Source: Todiramphus chloris collaris
Taxonomy: Eukaryota > Chordata > Aves > Coraciiformes > Alcedinidae
Length of the DNA: 64,000 nt
Direction: 5' to 3'
NCBI GenBank assembly: GCA_025345505.1
Contig: JANVCC010000076.1
Span: 10,255,156-10,319,155 of the forward strand
In this document: piece by piece, positions 35,201 through 45,359 of the stretch
How positions within the stretch are numbered: the first letter of the stretch is position 1
How the letters are laid out: every line of letters starts with the position of its first letter
Notes under the pieces: generated by a model
The model's input: only the letters and a program-made list of their open reading frames with translations
What the model was told of the DNA's origin: nothing
The model's database searches: none
Translations under genes and position numbers: made by a program

Positions 35201-38200
35201 CCCATCAAACATTGAGACTATCGTTCCTGATTAGATCAGCAGTTTAAAGGCAAACTCACTCTAACAACCATAACCCCCTCCCTTTCCAGTTAAAACAAGG
35301 TAGGAGATTGGTGCAATACACACAATAAGATTAAGTCATGTACAAGGGAGGGGTAGTCCTTTTGTTATTAAAAAAAATTGTTTTGTTTTTAAATGACTCC
35401 TTACAGTCTGAAAATATGTGGCCAAAGGTCCTGGAATATTCAGTAATGTCTTCTTCCCATCACCTGAAATTTTGTATCTTTACATTTAGTTACCTACAAC
35501 ATTAGGAATGTGGAAGGCATTCTTTCTGATATTTTGTATTGGGCATAGCAACAAAATGTACTAGGTTTAAAGTATGGTGAACACAACTACTTTAAAATGT
35601 GTTACTGCCACTTGAGAATTAAATGCATGACTACACTGTAAGGGCTATTTTATAAAATGCTATTCCCCAAAGGATTTCTATTGCAATTTTACAAAGTTGT
35701 TATATGGAAACAAGCGACCAAAAAACCCTCTCCACAAGACACTTACAGGATAAGCCCCCACCTAGCAAAAGTTTAAGCAGGTACTTTATGCAAAGGAACA
35801 GGCAGACTGACACCAGTGAATAATTTTAAGATCACCTCTTTACAAAGCTTTTCTTGTAATGCCTTAAAAGTTTTGTCTGCTTAAAATGAAGCTTCCAAAC
35901 TTCTAACACAGTAGCAAGCAAGCAAGATCCCCTCTGACAACCAAAATAATAATAAAAAAAAGAAAGAACAGCCCCAAGCTACGCACTGAACACCACGACT
36001 CCCTGAAGATGTGTTATTTATGTAGCCCTGCAGTCGACTTTCAATTAAGTTTTCTAGAAATTGCTTCTAACAAGGAAAACGGAAGAAAATGAAAACAACG
36101 CTGCACTGTCTTGCATGTAGTACAGTTCCAGGATCAGCTGTGTGGAGAGTTGATGGAGTAAATCAAGTCAAAACTTGGTGTAACATGTCTAATGAGCATG
36201 GATGAGTCCATGTAGATCTGTCCCTGAAACAAAGGGTCCTTTCTGCCCCATCAGCAGAGGAAGGAACAGCGACTCCCTGCTGGGCAGCAAACAGGTTCTT
36301 CCAGATGTAGCTTTCCCATCTGACAAGCTTACCACGACCATCTGCAATGCCCTTAAACCACCCCTCTGACCAAGGTCCCCCCTATTTATCAGCAGCCTGT
36401 CACGAGCTGCAAGGCATCTTCTACTACAGGGCAGGTTCAGGGACACCTGCTTTCCAACATGGATGCAAGAACAGGCAAGCAGGTAACCTCTGCCTGCCCT
36501 CCCATGGTCCCCAGAACCACAGAGGATAGGTATTTCTCCCACCGTGCAAGGTATTAGTGTGCAGCCCCCTTCCCTGTTCCCAGTCACGTGCTCTGGCATT
36601 TGTGTGTCAATTCAGTTCACTAACCAGCAGAAAAGCAACCTGGGGAAGAGAGAAGGAAACTCTTACTGCCATTTTAGTGAGCTGAATCAACCAGTCCCGG
36701 GATATGGGAGGAAACTGAGACTGCCTTTCCCCAGCAACAGCAGCAGCAGCAGCAGCAGAGCATTTGATCCTGTGAAAGTGCACTCTGCACAGTCAGTGCA
36801 TCAGAAAACTGCATGGCTCCAGCACAGCAAGATCTAATTATCTGCAAGGAGGAATCTTCCCACAGAAAAAATTAGGTAAAGTTCAAAAAGTAGGAAAGAA
36901 AGAAAAGTATCAAAAATTATTTAAACTATTTGCAATAAAGAAACCAAATAAGCAAACAACTTCCAACTTCTTAATATTCTGAAACCAAAGAATAGGAAGA
37001 AAATGAAGTATGCATGTATCCCTCTCATCTTTTCTCCAACAAATATTTTTCTGAAGTTTTAAATGAAAACTATAATGCAAAAGTATTTTCCTATCATTCA
37101 GACAGTTTTTTTAATTGAAATCAGTACTGTTACGTTAACAGTCTGCAAATACTTCTGACTGTAAAATATCTGTGGGTGTTTTCCCTGTTGTTTTTTTTTG
37201 GGGGGGATGTGTTTGTTTGGCGTTGGGTTTTTTTTGTGCACTGTGGTTTTGTTTGTTGTGTTTTTTTGAGGCAATCTATTAGACATTAGTACCAGAAAAA
37301 ACTTTTAGCCTGATGTATAAATATACCTGCCAGGAGGTTATTCGTTCTTCTAATACTCTTCCTTTAGCTTTAACGTTCTCCCCCACAAAATCAGTGTTAA
37401 AGGAAACAAGGCACATTCCTAAATCACTCTAATAACATAACTGAAAGATTTTTATCAAGTGAGAACCGATTGAAAGATCTTAACTTCTTAGTTAAGAGCT
37501 AGCAAAGAAACAACTACCAGGGTGGACTAAAAAGTGCTGAAATCATAATGACTCGCTTCAGCCTAACGAAAAGACGTGGCAAAGGAAAGAAACAGAAACC
37601 TTGATTGCACCACTGTTTTTGAAAGAGAGAAGAGGAATTGGACAATAGCCTACATAGTTTAACATGCTCGGGTTTTGGTGTTTCGGCGTTTGGGTTTTTT
37701 TCATACAATTCACTGCTAAATTGGCCAAAGGCAGTGATAACAGAGAGCTTCCTCAGCAAACACGCTTTCATGGTTAGCTCCTGTAAAACTCAACAAGAGC
37801 TTTCAGAGATCTGAGGGGGGACCTACTCCTGTACAAACACAAGCAAGGATTCGTTTAAATTCGAGACAAATGTGAACCAGACAGACAACAGAGCACAGGC
37901 TCACATTTGGCCATGAGTTCCACGGCTGATTTATTTAGCTTTTCTCCTACTGCCATTTTTACCTGGTCTCTTTCCTGTTATCTTCCACAATACACACGAA
38001 GAAAACAAACTGGAGGATAAACCACACCATTTTCCTAACACCTCTCACAATAATCTTTGTTTACTTCTTTAGGAAAAAAATATTTAGACAGGACTGATTT
38101 TTAAACTGACGGTATCCTCTAAGCCACAGCACATGCTATTGTTAAGAGAAGAACACACTAAAAATCCCAGCAGACCCTTCCAGCCCCGTCAAAGCAGATA

Positions 38201-40369
38201 CTAAAGCATGCTGACGAGACAAACTTCTGCACACTTGAGCTCAAGCCCAGCCCCGAGGCCGTCGGAGTCCAGCCCTCCCCATCCAGACAGCTGCAGACAA
38301 CTGAACTGAAGCCTTCAGACCATTCATGTCACCGCCGTGACAAAACACGACTTCAAAGGAGAAAGTCCAGTGTTTTGCTCAGCCGGCACAGCCTACAATA
38401 AAGGGGAACCGAGCCAGGTCAGCACACGAGAAGATGGCTAGCAAGTCTACCCTTTCCTCAGCCCTGACAAGGTGATGATGAAAGGGTCTGAGAAGCTGCA
38501 AGAAGGGTCTGAGCTGGCCTCCCGCTTCCACAAAAGGGATCAGGAGGCAAAGCAACTGCACCTCACTGCCTTAAGGCGGCTGTGACTTTCCCTCCCAGAA
38601 AGGAGTCTCAATTCGAGTAAGGGCTCCTCATGTGAGAGGCTGGAGAAGCTCTCTGATACAAAGCAAGGTATTTCCTAAATCACCTGCAGCCCCAGCTCAC
38701 AGGACAGCAGCAATACTGAAGGTCCTCCTATTCCGCTTGGTGTAAAACAGAGTAGAGAAAGGGGCCTCATGCTTTTCCCTGAGATTACAAACTGAAGTTA
38801 TGAGAAGACAGGAAATCGGGCTGAAGACTCCCTCAAGGGCTTCCTACAGGCCAACAGAAGTATGTGTCTACTTCTGGCTACTGCAGTGGTGCAGACCTTA
38901 GGAAAAAAAATGAGGCCCCTGTACATTAAGAGGAATTCATTCACTGGGAACAATACTCAACATTGACTTTGTAGATGCTGGAGGGCTCCTTTGCACGTGT
39001 GTATCAGCTCCTCTCTGCAATTACAGTCAAGTTTCAGTTCAGTCTGAAAGTAACCGTTTTCAAAACTACCTATGCGATTTAGGCACCCTTTGTCAACCTG
39101 TTTGTTTGTTTTTTACAGTACATCAAGCTTTAGTGTTGTAAACCCTGACAATGATCACAGGCAGACCATGTCATGCTCCTTCATAAAACTGGATTAAAAT
39201 TACTGAACAGGACGCTCTTCATCTCCTCTTGGGCCCTTGACATTAAGAGATTTTCACAGTTGTCTAGGACTGCAGACTGAAGCTCAAACCAAATACACAC
39301 TTCCATGAGACTACAATCTGGCAGCACCAAAAGGAGAGAGCACAGAGCTTTATTGGGGTGGAATGAATTCTGCAAACAGAAGACTCTTGGCTTGCTTCAT
39401 TCATCAGTTTTTCAGTACTCTTACCATGCTTAAAACAAACAAACAAAAAAAAAACCTGAAAGACCTACCTGTGTGAGTTCGAATGTGTTGAATATAGTTG
39501 TTCTTCCTGTCTGAAAAATAGGAGCATTGTGAGCAGGTGTACACTTTCCTGGGAAAATGATTTCTTAGGTGTTTCTTCCAGTGGTATTCACTGACGGTAG
39601 TATAAGTGCATATGGTACACTTGTAGACTCTCTCATTTTCCCCTGCTTTGTTGTGGTGCTTCAAGTGAGCCAGATAGTGATCGTATCTGTTAGTGTTATA
39701 GCCACAACGATCACAACGAATTGGGCCCTTAGAGAAATCCACCTCTTCTGCAGTGCAAGAATCAGAATCCTTCACCTGGGCTTGCTTTTCTGCATTTTCT
39801 TCCACAAAGAATTTCTTAGCACTGTGAACCCTGATATGATGCACAAACTCCTTTTCAGACTCTGCCTCGTACTGGCAAGGCTTACAACGAAACGGCTTGC
39901 TCTTCAAGCTCTTACACTTGTCGTCTGTGCTTTCTGGAGTACCCGGTGCTTCCAATGAGACGTCTTTGTCTACGCTGGGAGTCTTAGGAGGGGAGCAAGC
40001 ACCTGCACTTTGGGTTTCCGCATTAGGAACTTCAAGAGATCTTAATTCCACATTTTCAGGTGCCTCGCGGTCACTCTCGGTAGCCTGGGTTTCTTCCATA
40101 CCCTCTCCATCGCTGTCTGAGAAGTTGTTGTCCCCCACCGTTGTCAATTCTGCCATTTGCCTCTCTTCTCCAACCAGGTAATCGCAGCAGTTACCATTGA
40201 CTTCTCCCGTCAAGGCCACATTTGCCAACATAATAAGCTGAGGAGCTGCCAGCTCAGCTTTAGAAAGGTCGTGCAAGTCATACATGTCATTGGACAACGC
40301 CATACCAATATTAGCACTGCCAGGAAAAAGGCTGTTCCCACCAGACTGTCCCAGCACTTGAGTTGCCAT
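29210..40369 (-). CDS. REST: REST/NRSF, RE1-silencing zinc-finger repressor
   Basis: REST binds RE1/NRSE elements and silences neuronal genes outside neurons, recruiting SIN3 through its N terminus and CoREST through its C terminus. Coding exons: 40369-39469, 33943-33860, 30903-29210, giving 892 residues (human 1097). Nine C2H2 fingers are visible: ZF1 160-182, ZF2 217-239, ZF3 249-271, ZF4 277-299 (first coding exon); ZF5 305-327 (middle exon alone); ZF6 333-356, ZF7 362-384, ZF8 390-413; and the CoREST-binding ZF9 855-877 (C857, C860, H873, H877). A Lys/Glu-rich stretch follows ZF8. The beta-TrCP degron region [10 protein letters not shown] (803-812) with S815 and S819 is conserved. The start [11 protein letters not shown] has a GCCATGG context and matches human MATQVMGQS. 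The length difference lies in the middle, where human has a repetitive Pro-rich segment that is absent here. The gene is intact and convergent with NOA1. Confidence 0.98.
31214..31262 (-). CDS. REST: Candidate REST neural exon N (REST4-type truncating exon)
   Basis: In REST intron 3, read on the minus strand, an AG acceptor (31264-31263) is followed by 49 bases and a GTATGT donor (31213-31208). Spliced after the ZF5 exon (phase 1), it encodes [11 protein letters not shown] and then a TAG stop. Human REST exon N, as I recall it, encodes V-G-Y-G-Y-H-L-V-I-F-T-R-V and a stop, at the same place and in the same phase. The 49-base length also shifts the frame. The acceptor lacks a polypyrimidine tract and has a UGC about 17 bases upstream, the pattern of SRRM4/nSR100-dependent neural exons. 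Inclusion would give a 339-residue protein with five fingers, lacking ZF6-9. In mammals such REST4 forms weaken REST in neurons. Expression is inferred, not shown. Confidence 0.8.
33716..33818 (+). mobile_element. CR1 LINE 3'-end fragment
   Basis: GGGCAACCTGCTCTAGGTGG, then TTTGAGCAGGAGAGGCTGAA, CCAGACGACCTCCAGAAGTC, CCTTCTAACTTCAACCATG and the terminal TGTGATTCTGTG: a plus-strand CR1 3' end with the usual octamer-like tail. It is 5'-truncated, with moderate divergence. Confidence 0.9.
36732..36758 (+). repeat. CAG trinucleotide repeat
   Basis: CAG-CAA followed by seven CAG units. It is intronic in REST and transcribed as CUG. The length is short and would be expected to be stable, but it may be polymorphic. 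Confidence 0.9.
37184..37268 (+). repeat. T/G-rich low-complexity tract
   Basis: Runs of T and G (TTTTTTTTTGGGGGGG, GTTTGTTTGG, TGGTTTTGTTTGTTG) with almost no A or C, in REST intron 2. No mobile-element signature. Confidence 0.8.
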
Positions 40370-40382
40370 GGCAGTAATTCTG
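40370..40382 (-). other. REST: 5'UTR part of REST exon 2, with NAGNAG acceptor
   Basis: The acceptor reads TTTTCTCTTCCAGCAG on the REST strand, giving two possible exon starts three bases apart (40382 or 40379), both upstream of the ATG at 40369. The choice changes only the leader. Confidence 0.75.
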
Positions 40383-40932
40383 CTGGAAGAGAAAAGTAAC
40401 ACCTGTAAGCACACAAACTGCGGACAACCCTCCTCTGCTTTTTAACTGCCCTAGCAGCCCACCAGGTGATACCAGACAATAAATGAAACCTCTTTGCTGA
40501 GGCACTGGGGCAGCGGGAGGCAGAACCCAGGGCAAGGCCTTCCCTGCAACCACGGCTCACGCTCGGCCTCAGGGGGCGGGCGGGGGTTCCGCTCCCCTGC
40601 TGAAAGAGACGCCTGGGTCCGCCCCACGCGAAGTGCAGGATCGCACCGTGCGGAGGCCAGGCGGGGGGCACTGACAGCGGGATACCACGGCCCTGGTCCC
40701 GCAGGGCCCAGACGGGGCTCTGGCCCGGCGAGCGCACCCGGGCCGAGCCCCAGCGCTGCCCGCTCCCACGGGGGCTGCCGAGACCCTGCAGCTCCCGCGA
40801 GGCCCGCCATGTCAGACAGCGGTGGGTGCTGAGGCCGCCGGGCCCCGCCGAGGGCCCCCGCCCTGCTGCCGAACGCCGGGGGGACTCTACGGGGCCCAAG
40901 GTCGCCAACAAAAGGGGGCGGCCCGGACACCG

Positions 40933-40951
40933 CCCCCCCCCCCCCCCCCCC
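40933..40951 (+). repeat. C19 homopolymer (G19 on the REST strand)
   Basis: Nineteen consecutive C bases in the REST CpG island. Tracts of this kind are error-prone in sequencing, so the exact length is uncertain. Confidence 0.8.
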
Positions 40952-41060
40952 GCGGCGCGGGGCGGCCCGGCCCGGCTCACATCCGCCGGGGGAGGTGGCT
41001 GGGGGGAGCCGGGCCGGGCCGTGCCCCCGCCGCCGCCGCCCTCCCTCTCTGCCAGGCATG

Positions 41061-41072
41061 CGGCCATTTTCT
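41061..41072 (-). promoter_or_regulatory. YY1-like site in REST island
   Basis: The REST strand reads AGAAAATGGCCG, containing AAAATGGCC, a match to the YY1 consensus AANATGGC. Motif only. Confidence 0.35.
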
Positions 41073-41483
41073 GCCTGCCCACACAAAGCAGCCCTCCCCG
41101 CGCCGCCCGCCGCCGCCGTCGCCGTCGGGGGGGCCTGGCCGGGCACGGCCGCCCCGCCGCTCCCTCTGCGGCCGGCCGGCCCGCGGGGACGAGAGGCAAG
41201 ACAAGGGCTCGGCTTCCTTCACATCCCCACCCCAACCCCCCTCCCCCCCCCGCCCCGCGGCAGGCAGAGCAGGGCAGCAGCCCCGGTGCGGGGGCGCGGC
41301 GTGAGGGAAACAGCTCAGTACCGGCAAGGTCACGGCGGCCGCGCCCAGCTGGTGCCCCGCGGCGGGAAGGCGAGCGGTGCCCCGGGCCTCCGCCCGGACC
41401 CGCGGCCTGGAGCCGCGTCCGGTCCGGCCCGGCCCGACCCAGCCGGCAACGGCATCGCCTTCCGCCAGCGGCGAGGCCCGGCG

Positions 41484-41883
41484 NNNNNNNNNNNNNNNNN
41501 NNNNNNNNNNNNNNNNNNNNNNNNNNNNNNNNNNNNNNNNNNNNNNNNNNNNNNNNNNNNNNNNNNNNNNNNNNNNNNNNNNNNNNNNNNNNNNNNNNNN
41601 NNNNNNNNNNNNNNNNNNNNNNNNNNNNNNNNNNNNNNNNNNNNNNNNNNNNNNNNNNNNNNNNNNNNNNNNNNNNNNNNNNNNNNNNNNNNNNNNNNNN
41701 NNNNNNNNNNNNNNNNNNNNNNNNNNNNNNNNNNNNNNNNNNNNNNNNNNNNNNNNNNNNNNNNNNNNNNNNNNNNNNNNNNNNNNNNNNNNNNNNNNNN
41801 NNNNNNNNNNNNNNNNNNNNNNNNNNNNNNNNNNNNNNNNNNNNNNNNNNNNNNNNNNNNNNNNNNNNNNNNNNNNNNNNNNN
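41484..41883. other. Assembly gap (400 N)
   Basis: Exactly 400 N within extremely GC-rich REST promoter sequence. The round number suggests an estimated or placeholder size. The missing sequence is probably promoter or first-exon sequence. Confidence 0.99.
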
Positions 41884-44115
41884 GGCCCCGCCCCGCCCGG
41901 CCCCGCCCGCCCCCACCGGCGCCGCGAGCCCCGCCCCCGGCCTCGGCCTCGGAGGGGCGGCGGGCCGGGGGGGGTGACCCGAGGGCGGGGGGGGGGGGTG
42001 GTGGCCGGGACACCGGGGCGGTGGGGGCACCGGGGACGGTCCGGGGGCGGGAAGGCCGAGGGGTCAGGCGGGGGAGGGGGCCCGGCAGGGCGTGGCCCCG
42101 CCGGCGGTAGCGTTGGTGGCCTCCGCGCGAGGAGAAGGTTCGTCCTCGGGCGCAAGAACCGGAGGCCTGTGGGGGGGTGGGTTTGTCTGTGCCGCCGTCG
42201 GTGCCGTGCCCGACTTCGTCCCGGTCAGGGAAGTCCGAGCTCATCTGAGCAGCGCCGCGGGGTTGCCCGCGGCATCGCCTTCGCCGTGCTCCGCCCTGGC
42301 ACGGGCTGGGCCACCGCGCGTTGCCCAAACTGCCCTTAAAATGTAACGTGCCTCAGGCCACCGCAGGAGCCCCGAGCTCCGCAGCCATTCCTCTTTGTTC
42401 CAGGCCTGGGGAAGAGCTCAACCGGCTGCTGCTGCTGCGCAGCCCGGACACTTGCTGCGGCAGGTCCCTGCGACCAGGAGCGTGAGAACAGCGGCCAGTC
42501 CTGGGTGGGCAGGCAGTAAATTCCCATCCTAACTGAGGAACCCAAACTTCCTAGGGTTTCCTTCTTCTCTTGGGCTCTCGTGTGGCTCCGTGACACGGAC
42601 TATCTGAAAAGTTACCTTGGGCCTGAAATTCTTCGGGTTGAGCTGGTTTGTAAATCCCAAGCCTTTCAGCAGGAGCTGAGTGCTTAATGAGCAGACGTTG
42701 CTGGGAGGCTGCGAAAAAACCCTCTCTGTGTTTCATTTGGCCAACTTGTGAGTGAGCTTTGCTGCACCACCGGGCAATGGACACAGAGATGGGGGCACCT
42801 CCCCAGCTGGCAAAGTGGGAACCTCTCCGAAACCGAGGAAAGCAAATGTGGTTTGGTTCTTTTTTTTTTTTTCCTAGGTGCAGAAATAACTGGAGAATTC
42901 AAACTATGCAAGAATTGTTGAAGGAGTATAAAGACACTTGGTGGGATATTTTGTTGGGTATTTAAATGGGGTATCTAATGAGCATCCCTGATCCACTCCT
43001 GCTTAGTCTATATCCCAACAGGAATTGCAGCCCAGCTGAGTCCAGTTAGTGCCCAGATTCCCAGGCCACATTTCAAGTTGTGGAACATCGAGCTTCCCTC
43101 ACAGGTATCTGGGGGATTCCATATGCTGTTTTCTTCCCTGGGTTTTGAAAGGGTTTCTTTTCTAGCTGCTGTCAGTGGAGGCTCTGCTCAAACCAATCCC
43201 ACAAAGGCTTTAAAGCAGGATGGAGGAGTCTGGCTTCGAAGTGACTGTACCATACTTATCTAATGGAGCAGTACTGGTGCTGGGGTCAAGCTGCCAGTAC
43301 CAGACAGCGGGGTGCAGACCACAGCCTGGTGACTCCTCTGGAGGTGCTCGTATTTGAGTTTGTCAGAATCCCAGTCCACATAGCTACTTACACAGACACT
43401 GATCCAGGCACTGATCCTTTAGGACTCACCTCAGAGTGTGGTGAAGACCCTTACTGGTGATGAGTAAGGACCTTCTCAGCCCCCACAGCAGAGGTCTGGG
43501 GTGTCCACTGGGTGCACCTCACCACCCTTCTTGCCAATGCATCTGCACCAGGCATGCACCGTTACCCTTTTGTTTGAAACACCGACACAGTTCCATCACC
43601 AGTCAGCTCTTTGCATCTCTTTCTCAGCCTCTGAAGAAAACCTGTGGCGATTTGGGTTTTATGCTGAAGTTTTGGTTTTTTTTCAGGGAAGTATAAACAT
43701 GGATCCTTGTACTATTTCCGTGCTTTTTTAACTGTAACGTGGCACTTCTACCTTTTGGAGAGCTTTTGAGTAAAACTTAGCAAAGCATATATATAACCTA
43801 AGAACCTCTCTTTCAAAAAGACTTAATTTTCTAAGTTGTTTTAAAGGAGTTTTGATGTTTCTCAGGTCTTTTGAAAAAAATGTCATGCCTTTTACAATTT
43901 ACATTTCTATAACAGTTTCTTCATTGTATCATTTTCTTTTTTGGTTCATTACCAGTTACAGAAAGGCCAGCCATGGTTGCAAATCTTCCCAGCTGGCCTT
44001 ACTTCTTGGGAATTTCTGGTTCCCAAGGGCAGGCTCCTTTCTCAGCCCCCATATACACCTGCCTGTCATCTTCTTCATACAGAAGAGGAACTCTGTAATA
44101 TGGGTACGTTATGGA

Positions 44116-44138
44116 TGTATATATATCTATATATATTA
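44116..44138 (+). repeat. (TA)n-like microsatellite
   Basis: GTATATATATCTATATATATTA: interrupted TA repeat of about 22 bases. Confidence 0.8.
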
Positions 44139-45220
44139 TGTTATGTATTGGTTTGAAAGCGGTTGTCCTACAATCTTAACCTGAGGTTCCTTGCCAAAGC
44201 AACACGATCTTGCAACCTCCATGTGTCTTTCCTCCTGCTTTGTTGCTCTCAGGATAATCTCCCCAGGTTTGGAGCGGGGTGCTTGGGTCACAGCTGCACT
44301 GTGGTATTGACAGAGGCTACAGCTCTGTGTTGCTCTTCAGGCAGGGAAACTTGAGCGCACGGGAGGACAGACTCTCCTCAAAGCTCTGGCTTTCCAAAAG
44401 ATACACATGCGACTGGCTCAGACTACTTGGCTCTGAAAAACGTAACCCAACTTTCAGTCCAGCTTCCGTAAGTGTTTTTTACATCGCCATTGCCCACCCC
44501 ACTTCCTGAAGAACTTGCCTTATTTGCAGACAGCTCTTTGCTCAATGCTCTCTTATCCCAGGCCAACACAAAAGATGCGTTCCTGGTGAAAAGCTCCTTT
44601 GAGCTCTAAGTTGAATGTTGCCCCTAAGTCAAGTCTGAGCCATTCACAAACACCCTTAACTGTAGTGGCTGCCCAAGCAGATTTATAGGTTAAAACTCAA
44701 GTTACACCACTCCTTAGCCGCGCCAGAGTCAAGCACTGTTAGTTCTCCAGTGCTTTCCAAAAAATCCCACATGTGCACCCCAAGAAATCTTAGCAGCACA
44801 CGGAAGTGGCTACAGCAATTATTTTGTGGTCAGGATACTTTCGAGCAGCTTGAATGTAGATAATTCTGCAGTGAATATGTATCCTGAAGGAAATGATCCA
44901 CATCAAAGCCTGTAATGCCTGAAAAAAAAATGCTACAGTAAATAAAAACTTCTGCCAAAACAAGAAACTTTACGTTAAGGCGAAGACGGATTGTTTCCAT
45001 TCTGAATCAGCTGGGGAACAGGGAGCTGAAACTGGATTTGTAATAGAAAGCATATTTCAATATTAACGTCCATCTGTTATAAAAATAAAGGCACTGGATT
45101 TAGAACTGCTAAAGCATTTTAGATGACTCGAGGTTCCTCAGGGAACCTAGGTTCTTTCCTTTCTGTATAATTTCAAAATTGGATTTGACATAAGTGCCCT
45201 TTTAGGTTCATTTCCTGGAA

Positions 45221-45359
45221 GTGGTTGTGGGTTTTGGTTGTTTGTGATTTTTGTTTGGTTGGTTTTGGTTTGTTGGGTTTTTTTTTATTGTTGTTGGTTT
45301 GGTTGTTTTTGTTTTGTTTTGCTGTCTTTGTTTTGTGTGGGGTTTGGTTGTTTTTTTTC
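45221..45359 (+). repeat. (GTTT)-type T/G-rich low-complexity tract
   Basis: About 140 bases almost entirely of T and G in TTGG, GTTT and TTTTG units, nearly free of A and C. It generates spurious open frames on both strands. Confidence 0.85.

Larger units (their letters stand above)
33944..39468 (-). other. REST: REST intron 2
   Basis: About 5.5 kb between the start-codon exon and the ZF5 exon. It holds a CAG repeat (36732-36758) and a T/G-rich low-complexity tract (37184-37268). No other exon or gene was recognised. Confidence 0.6.
40540..42330. promoter_or_regulatory. REST: REST CpG-island promoter and non-coding first exon region
   Basis: Dense CpG and G/C runs sit upstream of REST exon 2, broken by an assembly gap. 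Mammalian REST uses several alternative non-coding first exons in such an island. The minus strand has a possible exon 1 donor at 40980-40975 (GGCGGAT then GTGAGC), which would give an intron of about 600 bp. Start sites cannot be set by eye, and one or more first exons may lie in the gap. Long open frames across this island are composition artefacts. Confidence 0.8.

Noticed and set aside
40210-42339. Several open frames of 300-600 codons across the REST CpG island
   Set aside because: They run through the 400-N gap and owe their length to N bases and to lack of stops in GC-rich DNA. The residue composition is low complexity.
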